Shown in pieces: positions 1 through 5,685 of a stretch of DNA of 6,461 nt (its first letter is position 1; each line of letters opens with the position of its first letter). This DNA comes from Rhodospirillales bacterium. GTDB lineage: Bacteria > Pseudomonadota > Alphaproteobacteria > Rhodospirillales > Casp-alpha2. A model generated the notes under the pieces. It was not told the DNA's origin, ran no database searches, and worked only from the letters and a program-made list of their open reading frames with translations. The translations under genes and the position numbers were made by a program. The stretch spans positions 1 to 6,461 of the forward strand of contig JABJOR010000177.1 of NCBI GenBank assembly GCA_018664265.1, in the 5' to 3' direction.

Positions 1-2259
1 AACATCGCCACCATGCGCCGCCAGCTCAAAACCATGGGCCTGTCCTACGACTGGTCTCGGGAAATTGCCACGTGCGAGCCAGAATACTACCAACACGAAC
101 AAAAAATGTTCCTGGATTTCCTTGAACACGATCTGGTGTACCGCAAGGAGTCCTGGGTCAACTGGGATCCGGTTGAAAACACCGTCCTTGCAAACGAACA
201 AGTCATTGACGGGCGTGGCTGGCGTTCCGGCGAGCTGGTAGAAAAGCGCAAGCTATCCCAATGGTTTTTGAAAATTACTGAATACGCAGACGATTTACTT
301 TCTGAATTAGGCAACCTTGAACGGTGGCCAGATCGGGTCCGCCTGATGCAGGAAAACTGGATTGGCCGCTCTGAAGGCGCCCATGTCAGCTTTGAGATGA
401 TCGAGCGTGAAGATCGCCTGGAAGTCTACACCACGCGGCCCGACACACTTTATGGGGCATCGTTTTGTGCCATCGCCGCCAATCACCCCATTTCGCTGGA
501 ACTATCGGCAAACAATGCGGAGCTAAAATCCTTCATTGAAGACTGCAACCGCATGGGGACCAGTGAAGTCGCTATTGAGACCGCTGAAAAACTCGGCTTT
601 GATACTGGCCTCAAAATCAAACACCCGCTGGTTGAAGGCGCAACGCTACCGCTCTATGTGGCCAACTTTGTATTGATGGATTACGGCACGGGCGCAATAT
701 TTGGCTGCCCGGCCCATGACCAACGCGATCTGGATTTTGCCCGCAAATACAATTTGCCCGTTGTACCTGTTGTTGCCCCGAAAGACGCAGACGCCGATAC
801 CTTTGAAGTCGGCACCGAGGCCTACACCGGCGATGGCCTGATGATTAATTCCGATTTCCTCAATGGCATGGGTGTGGACGAAGCCAAAACCACAACCATC
901 AAACATCTGGAAACTCTGGGCATTGGAACTGGCGCGGTTAACTACCGGCTGCGCGATTGGGGTGTATCACGCCAACGCTATTGGGGCTGCCCGATTCCGA
1001 TCATTCATTGCGATACGTGCGGGATCGTCCCCGTCCCGGCAAATGAATTACCCGTGGTCTTGCCAGAAGACGTTGATCTTTCCGGTGTAGGAAATCCACT
1101 GGATGCCCATCCAACCTGGAAACATGTTGTTTGCCCCAAGTGTTCAAAAGCTGCGGTGCGAGAAACCGATACCTTCGATACATTCTTTGAATCCTCCTGG
1201 TATTATGCCCGCTTCACATCGCCCCAGTGCGAAACAAGCGGGTTTGATAAAAAAGCTGCTGATTACTGGCTTCCAGTGGATCAGTACATTGGCGGCATCG
1301 AGCACGCCGTTTTGCACTTATTGTACTCACGGTTTTTCACGCGCGCTTTGAAGCAATGCGGATACATGGAAGCCAAGGAGCCATTCGCCGGGTTGATGAC
1401 CCAGGGCATGGTTTGCCATCAGACCTTTCGCGACGAAAACAAGAACTGGTTGTTCCCGACGGATGTGGACAAACGTGACGGTGAATTTGTAAACATCAAA
1501 ACCGGAGAACCCGTTATCACGGGCCGTACGGAGAAAATGAGCAAGTCCAAACGCAACGTGGTAGATCCAGAAAATATTATTGGAACCTATGGTGCCGATA
1601 CCGCACGATTGTTCATGTTGTCTGACAGCCCACCGGATCGTGATCTGGACTGGACCGATAGCGGCATCGAAGGGGCGTGGCGTTATGTCAATCGTCTGTG
1701 GCGCAGCATTTTTGACAGCGCCAATCCACTGGCAGATTGTGGAGCAAACCAACCTGATACCATAAGTGGTGAGGCCGAAGCCCTTTATCGTTTGTGCCAC
1801 AAAACCATTCACGATGTTACTCATGACCTTGATCGTTTCCACTTTAACAAGGCCGTCGCCCGTATTCGCGAAATGACCAATGCCATTGATGGTCTGTCAC
1901 CAAAGGGTGAGGGCCACGCATGGGTTCGTCGCTTTGGTTGGGAATCTCTCTGCAAACTATGCGCGCCCATGATGCCGCATCTGGCTGAAGAACTTTGGCA
2001 CGGTCTGGGCCACGACGCTCTTTTGGTTAACGAGCCCTGGCCCGTTGCAGACAGCGCCTTATTGGTAGAAGATACCGTTGAGGTTGCTATTCAGGTCAAT
2101 GGCAAATTGCGCGGTACGGTCAGCCTGCCCAAGGACTGCGACCAGGCCACAGCCGAAGACGCTGCGTTTAAAGTTGAGGGGCTTGCAAATGCTGTTGAGG
2201 GAAAAGAAGTTCGAAAAGTCATTTTTGTCGTCAATCGGATTATCAATGTTGTTGTCTAG
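1..2259 (+). CDS. leuS: Leucyl-tRNA synthetase, 5'-truncated by the window edge
   Basis: Class I aminoacyl-tRNA synthetase that charges tRNA-Leu in the cytoplasm. The frame is open from base 1, reading N-I-A-T-M, so the ATG at 13 is internal. Alignment from memory with E. coli LeuRS puts the first visible residue near 105, so the HIGH motif and about 100 residues lie upstream. Visible landmarks in order: the VNWDP and [11 protein letters not shown] blocks; the CP1 editing domain with TTRPDT (near 436-453) and the C-P-A-H-D-Q-R-D block (near 709-732); [15 protein letters not shown]; a zinc-ribbon-like pair of CxxC motifs (1009-1020 and 1132-1143); [20 protein letters not shown] at 1534-1548; then the anticodon-binding and C-terminal domains ending in V-V-V. 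Total length would be about 855 residues, normal for the family. It is the first visible gene of a unit with lptE and holA, and its last codons overlap the lptE start. I see no frameshift or missing catalytic motif. Confidence 0.98.
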   Translation, partial: NIATMRRQLKTMGLSYDWSREIATCEPEYYQHEQKMFLDFLEHDLVYRKESWVNWDPVENTVLANEQVIDGRGWRSGELVEKRKLSQWFLKITEYADDLLSELGNLERWPDRVRLMQENWIGRSEGAHVSFEMIEREDRLEVYTTRPDTLYGASFCAIAANHPISLELSANNAELKSFIEDCNRMGTSEVAIETAEKLGFDTGLKIKHPLVEGATLPLYVANFVLMDYGTGAIFGCPAHDQRDLDFARKYNLPVVPVVAPKDADADTFEVGTEAYTGDGLMINSDFLNGMGVDEAKTTTIKHLETLGIGTGAVNYRLRDWGVSRQRYWGCPIPIIHCDTCGIVPVPANELPVVLPEDVDLSGVGNPLDAHPTWKHVVCPKCSKAAVRETDTFDTFFESSWYYARFTSPQCETSGFDKKAADYWLPVDQYIGGIEHAVLHLLYSRFFTRALKQCGYMEAKEPFAGLMTQGMVCHQTFRDENKNWLFPTDVDKRDGEFVNIKTGEPVITGRTEKMSKSKRNVVDPENIIGTYGADTARLFMLSDSPPDRDLDWTDSGIEGAWRYVNRLWRSIFDSANPLADCGANQPDTISGEAEALYRLCHKTIHDVTHDLDRFHFNKAVARIREMTNAIDGLSPKGEGHAWVRRFGWESLCKLCAPMMPHLAEELWHGLGHDALLVNEPWPVADSALLVEDTVEVAIQVNGKLRGTVSLPKDCDQATAEDAAFKVEGLANAVEGKEVRKVIFVVNRIINVVV

Positions 2260-2770
2260 AATTTCATCTGCTCTCATTGCAGGATTATTTGTGTTCAACC
2301 TCGGTGCATGCGGGTTTGAGCCTATCTATGCCTATAAAGAGATAGGCTATGTCCGGGGTGAGCTCGAACATGTCAGCATCAAACCGATCAAGGATCGCAT
2401 CGGGCAGGAGCTAAAAAACAATCTCCTTGATATCCTGTCGCCCCGTGGGATTTCAGACCAGTCCTTATGGGAACTCTCTGTAACACTGACTGAATCAACC
2501 CAAAAAATATCTCTCGAACAAACCTCTTTTTCTACCCGAGCAAATCTGACGGTTCGGGCAACCTTTAAATTAAAAAGCCTTTTGGAAGACAGCACACAAA
2601 AATTCGGCGGCAATGCAAACGCCATCAGCAGCTATAATATTCTGGATTCAGATTATGCAAACCTGGTTGCTGAACGGGACGCCCAATCACGCGCCGTAAA
2701 AAGTCTGGCCAACGATATCGCCCGACAACTTGCACTTTGGATGCGTGAAGACCCTGATAAAACCAACTAG
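2246..2770 (+). CDS. lptE: LPS-assembly lipoprotein LptE
   Basis: Outer-membrane lipoprotein that plugs the LptD barrel and helps insert lipopolysaccharide into the outer leaflet. From the ATG at 2246 the product is 174 residues. It starts with a short basic n-region (R5), a hydrophobic stretch, and a lipobox L19-G20-A21-C22, so lipidation at C22 and export are predicted. The mature part shows the alphaproteobacterial LptE pattern: C-G-F-E-P-I-Y, then [13 protein letters not shown], a [11 protein letters not shown] strand, SSYN-x-L-x-S-x-[11 protein letters not shown], and [13 protein letters not shown] near the end. The start overlaps the leuS stop by 14 bases, which suggests translational coupling. 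An in-frame ATG at 2189 has a better Shine-Dalgarno (GAGGGG, 2176-2181, 7-base spacing) but would put 41 residues before the lipidated Cys. I chose 2246 because it gives a standard signal peptide. The gene lies between leuS and holA, its usual place in this group. Confidence 0.93.
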   Translation: MLLSRISSALIAGLFVFNLGACGFEPIYAYKEIGYVRGELEHVSIKPIKDRIGQELKNNLLDILSPRGISDQSLWELSVTLTESTQKISLEQTSFSTRANLTVRATFKLKSLLEDSTQKFGGNANAISSYNILDSDYANLVAERDAQSRAVKSLANDIARQLALWMREDPDKTN

Positions 2771-2787
2771 GTAAATGGTTTAATTTC

Positions 2788-3804
2788 ATGAAAATCCAGC
2801 CCAGAGCCGCTGACGCTTTCCTCGAAAAACCTGACGCTGCAATTTCTGCTGTGCTGATTTTCGGGCCTGACAGCGGGCTGGTTTCTGAACGGTGTAAAAA
2901 ACTTGGAAAAACGTTTATTGGCGATCTAAGTGATCCGTTCAGTGTCGTTGATATCACGGCATCAAGCCTGAAAGAAGACCCGGCGCGTCTTGATGATGAA
3001 GCCCGCGCAATCTCTTTTGGCAGCACTTCACGCCTTGTCCAATTACGCGGAGCCGGTGACAGCACCTCAAAAATTTTGGCCGCATATCTGGAGAACCCGG
3101 CACAAGATGCTATGATAATTGTAGACTGCAGTGAACTTACGCCTCGCTCAAGTCTTCGTAAATTATTTGAAGACCATGACAGGTGTGCAACCATTGCCTG
3201 CTACGCACAGGAAGGTCGCGACCTGGCAAAAACTTGCGAAACAATTTTAGCAGAACATGGGGTTTCCATAGATCAAGACGGACTGCAAACTCTTATACAG
3301 GCGCTTGGTACAGATCACGCCGTAATTCGCGGTGAGCTTGAAAAACTAGTTTTATATGTGGGCGATATCAAACACATCGGAGCAAAAGATGTACAAGACT
3401 GCCTTGCCGATATCGCAGACACGTCTCTGGATCAATTAACATTTTGCGTCGGAGATGGAAATTTTCCGAAAGCAGATACATTCTATCGAAAAGCCATGGC
3501 AGAAGGCATTTCGGAAATAGCCATACTACGAATATTACAAAAGCATTTTCAACGACTGGACCTGATTGTATCTCAATCCGAACAAGGCAAAAATATTGGA
3601 AGCTTAATATCCGCCCTGCGACCGCCCGTTTTCTTCAAAAACAAGGACAGGTTCGAGCGGCAATGCAAACGCTGGCAGTCGGCAAAAATTCGTCATGCTC
3701 TGGAAATTTTAACAGAAGCCGAAGCGGCCTGTAAAAGCACAGGCACCCCGACAGAACTGGTATGCAGCCGGGCTATTATTGCCATCAGTCGTAGTGTGCG
3801 ATAA
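2788..3804 (+). CDS. holA: DNA polymerase III subunit delta
   Basis: Delta subunit of the clamp-loader complex, which opens the beta sliding clamp and loads it on primed DNA. The product has 338 residues, close to the E. coli protein (about 343). Near the N-terminus it reads L-I-F-G-P-D-S-G-L-V-S-E-R, the form usual in alphaproteobacterial HolA, in the AAA+-like domain I, which lacks a working Walker ATPase as expected for delta. Later blocks also fit: the D-E-A-R-A-I-S-F-G segment, A-M-I-I-V-D-C-S-E-L followed by S-S-L-R-K-L-F-E, R-D-L-A near the domain border, and R-G-E-L-E-K-L-V-L-Y-V-G. A C-terminal helical collar domain starts near residue 210. The gene follows lptE after 17 bases, with no promoter seen and no good Shine-Dalgarno (AGGT is too far upstream), so it is probably read from the leuS transcript. 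The stop is only 6 bases from the stop of the convergent regulator. Confidence 0.95.
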   Translation: MKIQPRAADAFLEKPDAAISAVLIFGPDSGLVSERCKKLGKTFIGDLSDPFSVVDITASSLKEDPARLDDEARAISFGSTSRLVQLRGAGDSTSKILAAYLENPAQDAMIIVDCSELTPRSSLRKLFEDHDRCATIACYAQEGRDLAKTCETILAEHGVSIDQDGLQTLIQALGTDHAVIRGELEKLVLYVGDIKHIGAKDVQDCLADIADTSLDQLTFCVGDGNFPKADTFYRKAMAEGISEIAILRILQKHFQRLDLIVSQSEQGKNIGSLISALRPPVFFKNKDRFERQCKRWQSAKIRHALEILTEAEAACKSTGTPTELVCSRAIIAISRSVR

Positions 3805-3810
3805 AATTAT

Positions 3811-4530
3811 TTATTCAAAAATTCCGGCTTCAGAAAGAACATCATCCATATTGGTGATGGTAACCCGGCGATCTTTTATTTTCATCAGACCTTCGCCCTG
3901 AACTTTGCGGATCATACGAGACAAAGATTCAGGCTGTATTCCAAGCATTTCAGCCATATCGATCCGGGCAATTGGAATATCGACAGAAGGATTACCACCG
4001 CTATCCAGAAATCCGGATTGCTGATAGTAGACCATCATTAAATGCAAGAATCTTGATTTCACCCCCAAAGCCAGACTTTTGGAGTAATTTTCCTCTAGCT
4101 CTTTTAGATCAGCGATGGAATGTTGAAGAAACCTCTCCCCCAGTTTCGGGTTTTCGGCAAGAAGTTTACTGACAGATGCGCTTTCTATAAAACACACTTC
4201 ACTTGGCACAAGTGCTTCAGCAGAATTGGAATAAGGCTCTTTGCTTAAAAAAGCCATGTAGCCTGCGGTCGTTCCACCAGAGCATGTTTTTAAAAGGGCA
4301 GAACTGCCATTTTCCTCTAATCGACGCAGGCCGATTAAGCCGGATTGAATACAAAAAACACCCTCAGGCTGATCACCTTGGCGATAAATATTTGTGCCGG
4401 GGGCAATCGTTGTTGTTTTTTTAGCATGATCAAGTGACGCAAGTTCAACTTTGTTCAAATCGCGCCATTCTGTTGTATGTCTGGATGGGCACGTCGCGCA
4501 ACTGTTATGGCCTAGTCTATTGGTAGTCAT
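3811..4530 (-). CDS. Crp/Fnr-family transcriptional regulator, FNR-like with an incomplete cysteine set
   Basis: DNA-binding regulator of about 239 residues. Order: an N-terminal C-A-T-C-P-S-R segment (C11, C14), a cyclic-nucleotide-binding-type beta roll with Y-x-Q-G-D-x-P-E-G-V-F-C-I-Q-S-G-L near residues 49-65, a long dimer helix, then a C-terminal helix-turn-helix with M-A-E-M-L-G-I-Q-P-E-S-L-S-R. The recognition helix carries E201-x2-S204-R205, the signature of FNR rather than CRP. C113 in S-E-V-C-F-I-E aligns with E. coli FNR C122, and C14 to C113 spans 99 residues, as C23 to C122 does in FNR. The third N-terminal cysteine is absent (T20 or W22 there), so oxygen sensing by a standard 4-Cys cluster is not assured. 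Possible starts are TTG 4542, ATG 4536 and ATG 4530. I chose 4530 because GAG at 4540-4538 then sits 7 bases away. It is divergent from the 66-residue gene and tail-to-tail with holA. It may regulate itself and its neighbour through the repeats in the spacer. Confidence 0.9.
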   Translation of the reverse strand: MTTNRLGHNSCATCPSRHTTEWRDLNKVELASLDHAKKTTTIAPGTNIYRQGDQPEGVFCIQSGLIGLRRLEENGSSALLKTCSGGTTAGYMAFLSKEPYSNSAEALVPSEVCFIESASVSKLLAENPKLGERFLQHSIADLKELEENYSKSLALGVKSRFLHLMMVYYQQSGFLDSGGNPSVDIPIARIDMAEMLGIQPESLSRMIRKVQGEGLMKIKDRRVTITNMDDVLSEAGIFE

Positions 4531-4539
4531 TCTCATTCT

Positions 4540-4560
4540 CAATTAGTATACTTCTAATTG
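4540..4560. repeat. Perfect 7-bp inverted repeat at the regulator start
   Basis: CAATTAG (4540-4546), a 7-base spacer, then CTAATTG (4554-4560). The arms are exact complements. It overlaps the possible TTG start and lies just upstream of the two ATG starts of the Crp/Fnr gene. It could be an operator or, on the - strand transcript, a weak AU-rich stem next to the ribosome binding site. Function is inferred from position only. Confidence 0.6.
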
Positions 4561-4562
4561 GC

Positions 4563-4591
4563 ACAATCATCGTTCCAACGCGCAACGTCAA
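4563..4591 (-). promoter_or_regulatory. Possible promoter for the Crp/Fnr-family gene
   Basis: On the - strand TTGACG (4591-4586) matches five of six bases of the sigma-70 -35 box. After a 17-base spacer comes GATTGT (4568-4563), a poor -10 match (three of six). The predicted start of transcription would be near 4556, about 26 bases before the ATG at 4530. The inverted repeat at 4596-4611 abuts the -35 box on its upstream side, as expected for an activator site. This is a by-eye match without any scoring. Confidence 0.3.
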
Positions 4592-4595
4592 GCAT

Positions 4596-4611
4596 ATTAA
4601 CCCAGGTTAAT
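4596..4611. promoter_or_regulatory. Perfect palindrome in the divergent spacer, candidate Crp/Fnr operator
   Basis: ATTAACC-CA-GGTTAAT has 7-bp arms that are exact complements around a 2-base centre. Read as an FNR-type site it is TTAAC-N4-GTTAA, with the same 5-4-5 layout as the FNR consensus TTGAT-N4-ATCAA and three of five bases matching in each half. It lies between the divergent Crp/Fnr gene and the 66-residue gene. Its centre (4603.5) would be at -41.5, the class II activator position, if transcription to the right started at 4645; TAAATG at 4633-4638 would then be a partial -10 box. The palindrome is seen directly; its role is inferred. Confidence 0.5.
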
Positions 4612-4632
4612 GCGCAAGAATTCTTTTTCATT

Positions 4633-4648
4633 TAAATGTGTAAATGTA
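4633..4648 (+). repeat. Tandem 8-bp direct repeat upstream of the 66-residue gene
   Basis: TAAATGTG (4633-4640) is followed at once by TAAATGTA (4641-4648), seven of eight bases identical. It lies 29 bases before the ATG at 4677, where a -10 region or 5' leader would be. It may be chance in AT-rich DNA. Confidence 0.4.
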
Positions 4649-4666
4649 TGACTTTATTTCTCGGAT

Positions 4667-4671
4667 GAGGA
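4667..4671 (+). promoter_or_regulatory. Shine-Dalgarno that fixes the start at 4677
   Basis: GAGGA at 4667-4671 stands 5 bases before the ATG at 4677. The longer frame from ATG 4644 has no such site, so the gene is taken to start at 4677. Confidence 0.75.
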
Positions 4672-4676
4672 ACATA

Positions 4677-4877
4677 ATGACGTTTGATAACAAAACGGTC
4701 ACTGCGGCGGTTAAAAACATGATAGATCAATACGGAGGCCGGGCACTTGCCGAGGTTGATGTCCGTATTGAAGAACTGAAATCTCTGGAACACCAGGACG
4801 CTCTGGAATTGTGGTTGGAAGTCCGTAAGGCTCTCTGTTTTAAAATCGAAACTTCAACAAAAAGCCCGAAACACTAA
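4677..4877 (+). CDS. Conserved-looking small protein of unknown function (66 aa)
   Basis: A 66-residue, probably cytoplasmic protein without signal peptide or membrane segment. It looks helical, with the pattern A-A-V-K-N-M-I-D-Q-Y-G-G-R-A-L-A-E-V-D-V-R-I-E-E-L near residues 10-34, then a second helix with D-A-L-E-L-W-L-E-V-R-K-A-L (41-53), and a short Ser/Lys-rich tail. The layout M-I-x-x-Y-G, then A/R/L at helical spacing, then W-x2-[VI]-x2-A is like short hypothetical proteins I recall from Alphaproteobacteria, some annotated only as hypothetical; I cannot name a family. The strong Shine-Dalgarno and the divergent position beside the Crp/Fnr gene support a real gene under its control. Its stop overlaps an ATG (TAATG at 4875-4879) that opens a 20-codon frame. 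I infer no function. Confidence 0.75.
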   Translation: MTFDNKTVTAAVKNMIDQYGGRALAEVDVRIEELKSLEHQDALELWLEVRKALCFKIETSTKSPKH

Positions 4878-4935
4878 TGTGGCAACCAATGGAAACCAAC
4901 AACAACCAGAAGCAAACATTGACGAAATTGACTTA

Positions 4936-5379
4936 CTAATCCCGATCTCGCGGTTCCGTAATAAACAATGGAATTATGCGAGATGTTTTTTCCTGATAAT
5001 CGTTATAGGGCGGGAATGCTTTAACACTGGCATCCCACAATCGCACACGTTCTTTATCATCAGTAACCTCGCGGACACGCGTTTTAAACACTTCGGTCTG
5101 GTCTCGTATTTCCACATCCGGGTTTGCCCTAAGGTTATGTACCCAAGAAGGGCTTTTGGGAGCCCCCCCTTTTGAGCCAACCAACACATAACAGTTATCC
5201 ACCATAACCGTCATCAGTGGAATTTTTCGCACCGCGCCCGTTTTTTTGCCCACATGCGTGACGATAATACACGGCATACCCGTGTCCATCAAAGTGGCGC
5301 CCTTGGTGCCTCCGCTACTTTCATACAGTTCTACCTGTTCACGCACCCAATTTTCCGTGGGCGGAATATAATCAGACAT
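4936..5379 (-). CDS. Ddn-like nitroreductase family (deazaflavin-dependent) oxidoreductase
   Basis: A split-beta-barrel flavin/deazaflavin enzyme of 147 residues, the usual size of this family (M. tuberculosis Ddn is about 151). Motifs: T-H-V-G-K-K-T-G-A-V-R-K-I-P-L (41-55), V-G-S-K-G-G-A-P-K-S-P-S-W-V-H-N-L-R-A-N-P (67-87), and F-P-P-Y-N-D-Y-Q-E-K-T-S-R-I-I-P (122-137) followed by E-P near the end. The last block matches Ddn closely; Y125 and Y128 seem to correspond to the Ddn active-site tyrosines 133 and 136, with F122 in place of Tyr130 (mapping from memory). Members reduce varied substrates with F420H2; whether this one uses F420, FMN or another cofactor cannot be read from sequence. No signal peptide. 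The ATG at 5379 is chosen over that at 5406 because of its Shine-Dalgarno. A possible -10 box TATAGT lies at 5420-5415. It is tail-to-tail with the 66-residue gene, 58 bases apart. Confidence 0.9.
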   Translation of the reverse strand: MSDYIPPTENWVREQVELYESSGGTKGATLMDTGMPCIIVTHVGKKTGAVRKIPLMTVMVDNCYVLVGSKGGAPKSPSWVHNLRANPDVEIRDQTEVFKTRVREVTDDKERVRLWDASVKAFPPYNDYQEKTSRIIPLFITEPRDRD

Positions 5380-5665
5380 GGAAATTCCTAACCAAATGAG
5401 AAACACGATAAATAACTATAGCACCAAACGAGCGCATAACACCCCCGATAAATAGACCGGGATACACATTCAAAACCAGAATTAAGAAGATATGGGAGAC
5501 TTCCCGGGAGAAAGCGACCATTATTGTGACATGATCGGGACACCCGCTAGTAACCAGAAGGAGGCATCGTGTGTCATTTTACGTCTGCTTTACGCCTTAA
5601 TAACAAGCATCGACAGTCACAACATACACGCCACAAAAATCGTGTTTTATGTGTCAATTCACAGC
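5380..5665. other. Gene-poor spacer between the oxidoreductase and parB
   Basis: 286 bases with no gene I can support. It holds a 9-bp direct repeat CGATAAATA (5406-5414 and 5446-5454); a - strand TATAGT (5420-5415) that could be the -10 box of the oxidoreductase; an 8-bp palindrome TCCCGGGA in the 5500-5510 area; and, on the + strand, an unusually good ribosome binding sequence AGAAGGAGG (5556-5564) followed by two out-of-phase GTG codons. A weak imperfect hairpin (5622-5652) is the only terminator-like structure after parB, and it lacks a T-run. Confidence 0.5.
5386..5389 (-). promoter_or_regulatory. Shine-Dalgarno that fixes the oxidoreductase start at 5379
   Basis: On the - strand AGGA (5389-5386, within TAGGAA) stands 6 bases before the ATG at 5379. 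This favours the M-S-D-Y-I-P-P start over the upstream ATG at 5406. Confidence 0.7.
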
Positions 5666-5685
5666 TTAATCAATCAAATCCTTGA
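5569..5685 (+). CDS. Doubtful 38-codon ORF behind a strong Shine-Dalgarno
   Basis: AGAAGGAGG at 5556-5564 is the best Shine-Dalgarno of the window, and GTG follows after 4 bases. The frame gives a 38-residue basic peptide rich in His, Arg, Asn and Gln (M-C-H-F-T-S-A-L-R-L at the start), ending at 5685 and overlapping the 3' end of parB antisense by 20 bases. A second GTG at 5571, with better 6-base spacing, opens a 9-codon frame ending at 5600, more like a leader peptide, but no gene follows on the + strand. No family is recognised. The ribosome binding sequence is real as a string; translation is not shown. Confidence 0.2.
   Translation: MCHFTSALRLNNKHRQSQHTRHKNRVLCVNSQLNQSNP

Noticed and set aside
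1009..1143. CxxC pairs in LeuRS as an inserted foreign domain
   Set aside because: A zinc-ribbon-like insertion here is a known variant of bacterial LeuRS and is flanked by normal conserved blocks.
1327..1842. 171-codon - strand frame inside leuS
   Set aside because: Antisense to the conserved KMSKS-containing part of leuS; no domain seen.
2078..2245. Long N-terminal extension of LptE from ATG 2078
   Set aside because: The extra 56 residues are leuS sequence read in another frame and would bury the lipoprotein signal peptide.
2625..3194. 189-codon - strand frame across lptE and holA
   Set aside because: Antisense to two well-supported genes, with no recognisable domain.
3801..3815. Possible bidirectional terminator between holA and the regulator
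   Set aside because: The 6-base gap is only AT-rich and forms no stem; any terminator would have to lie inside the coding sequences and I could not see one.
5622..5652. Hairpin ACATACACG / CGTGTTTTATGT as a parB terminator
   Set aside because: The stem is broken by a 3-base bulge, the loop is 10 bases, and no T-run follows on the - strand.
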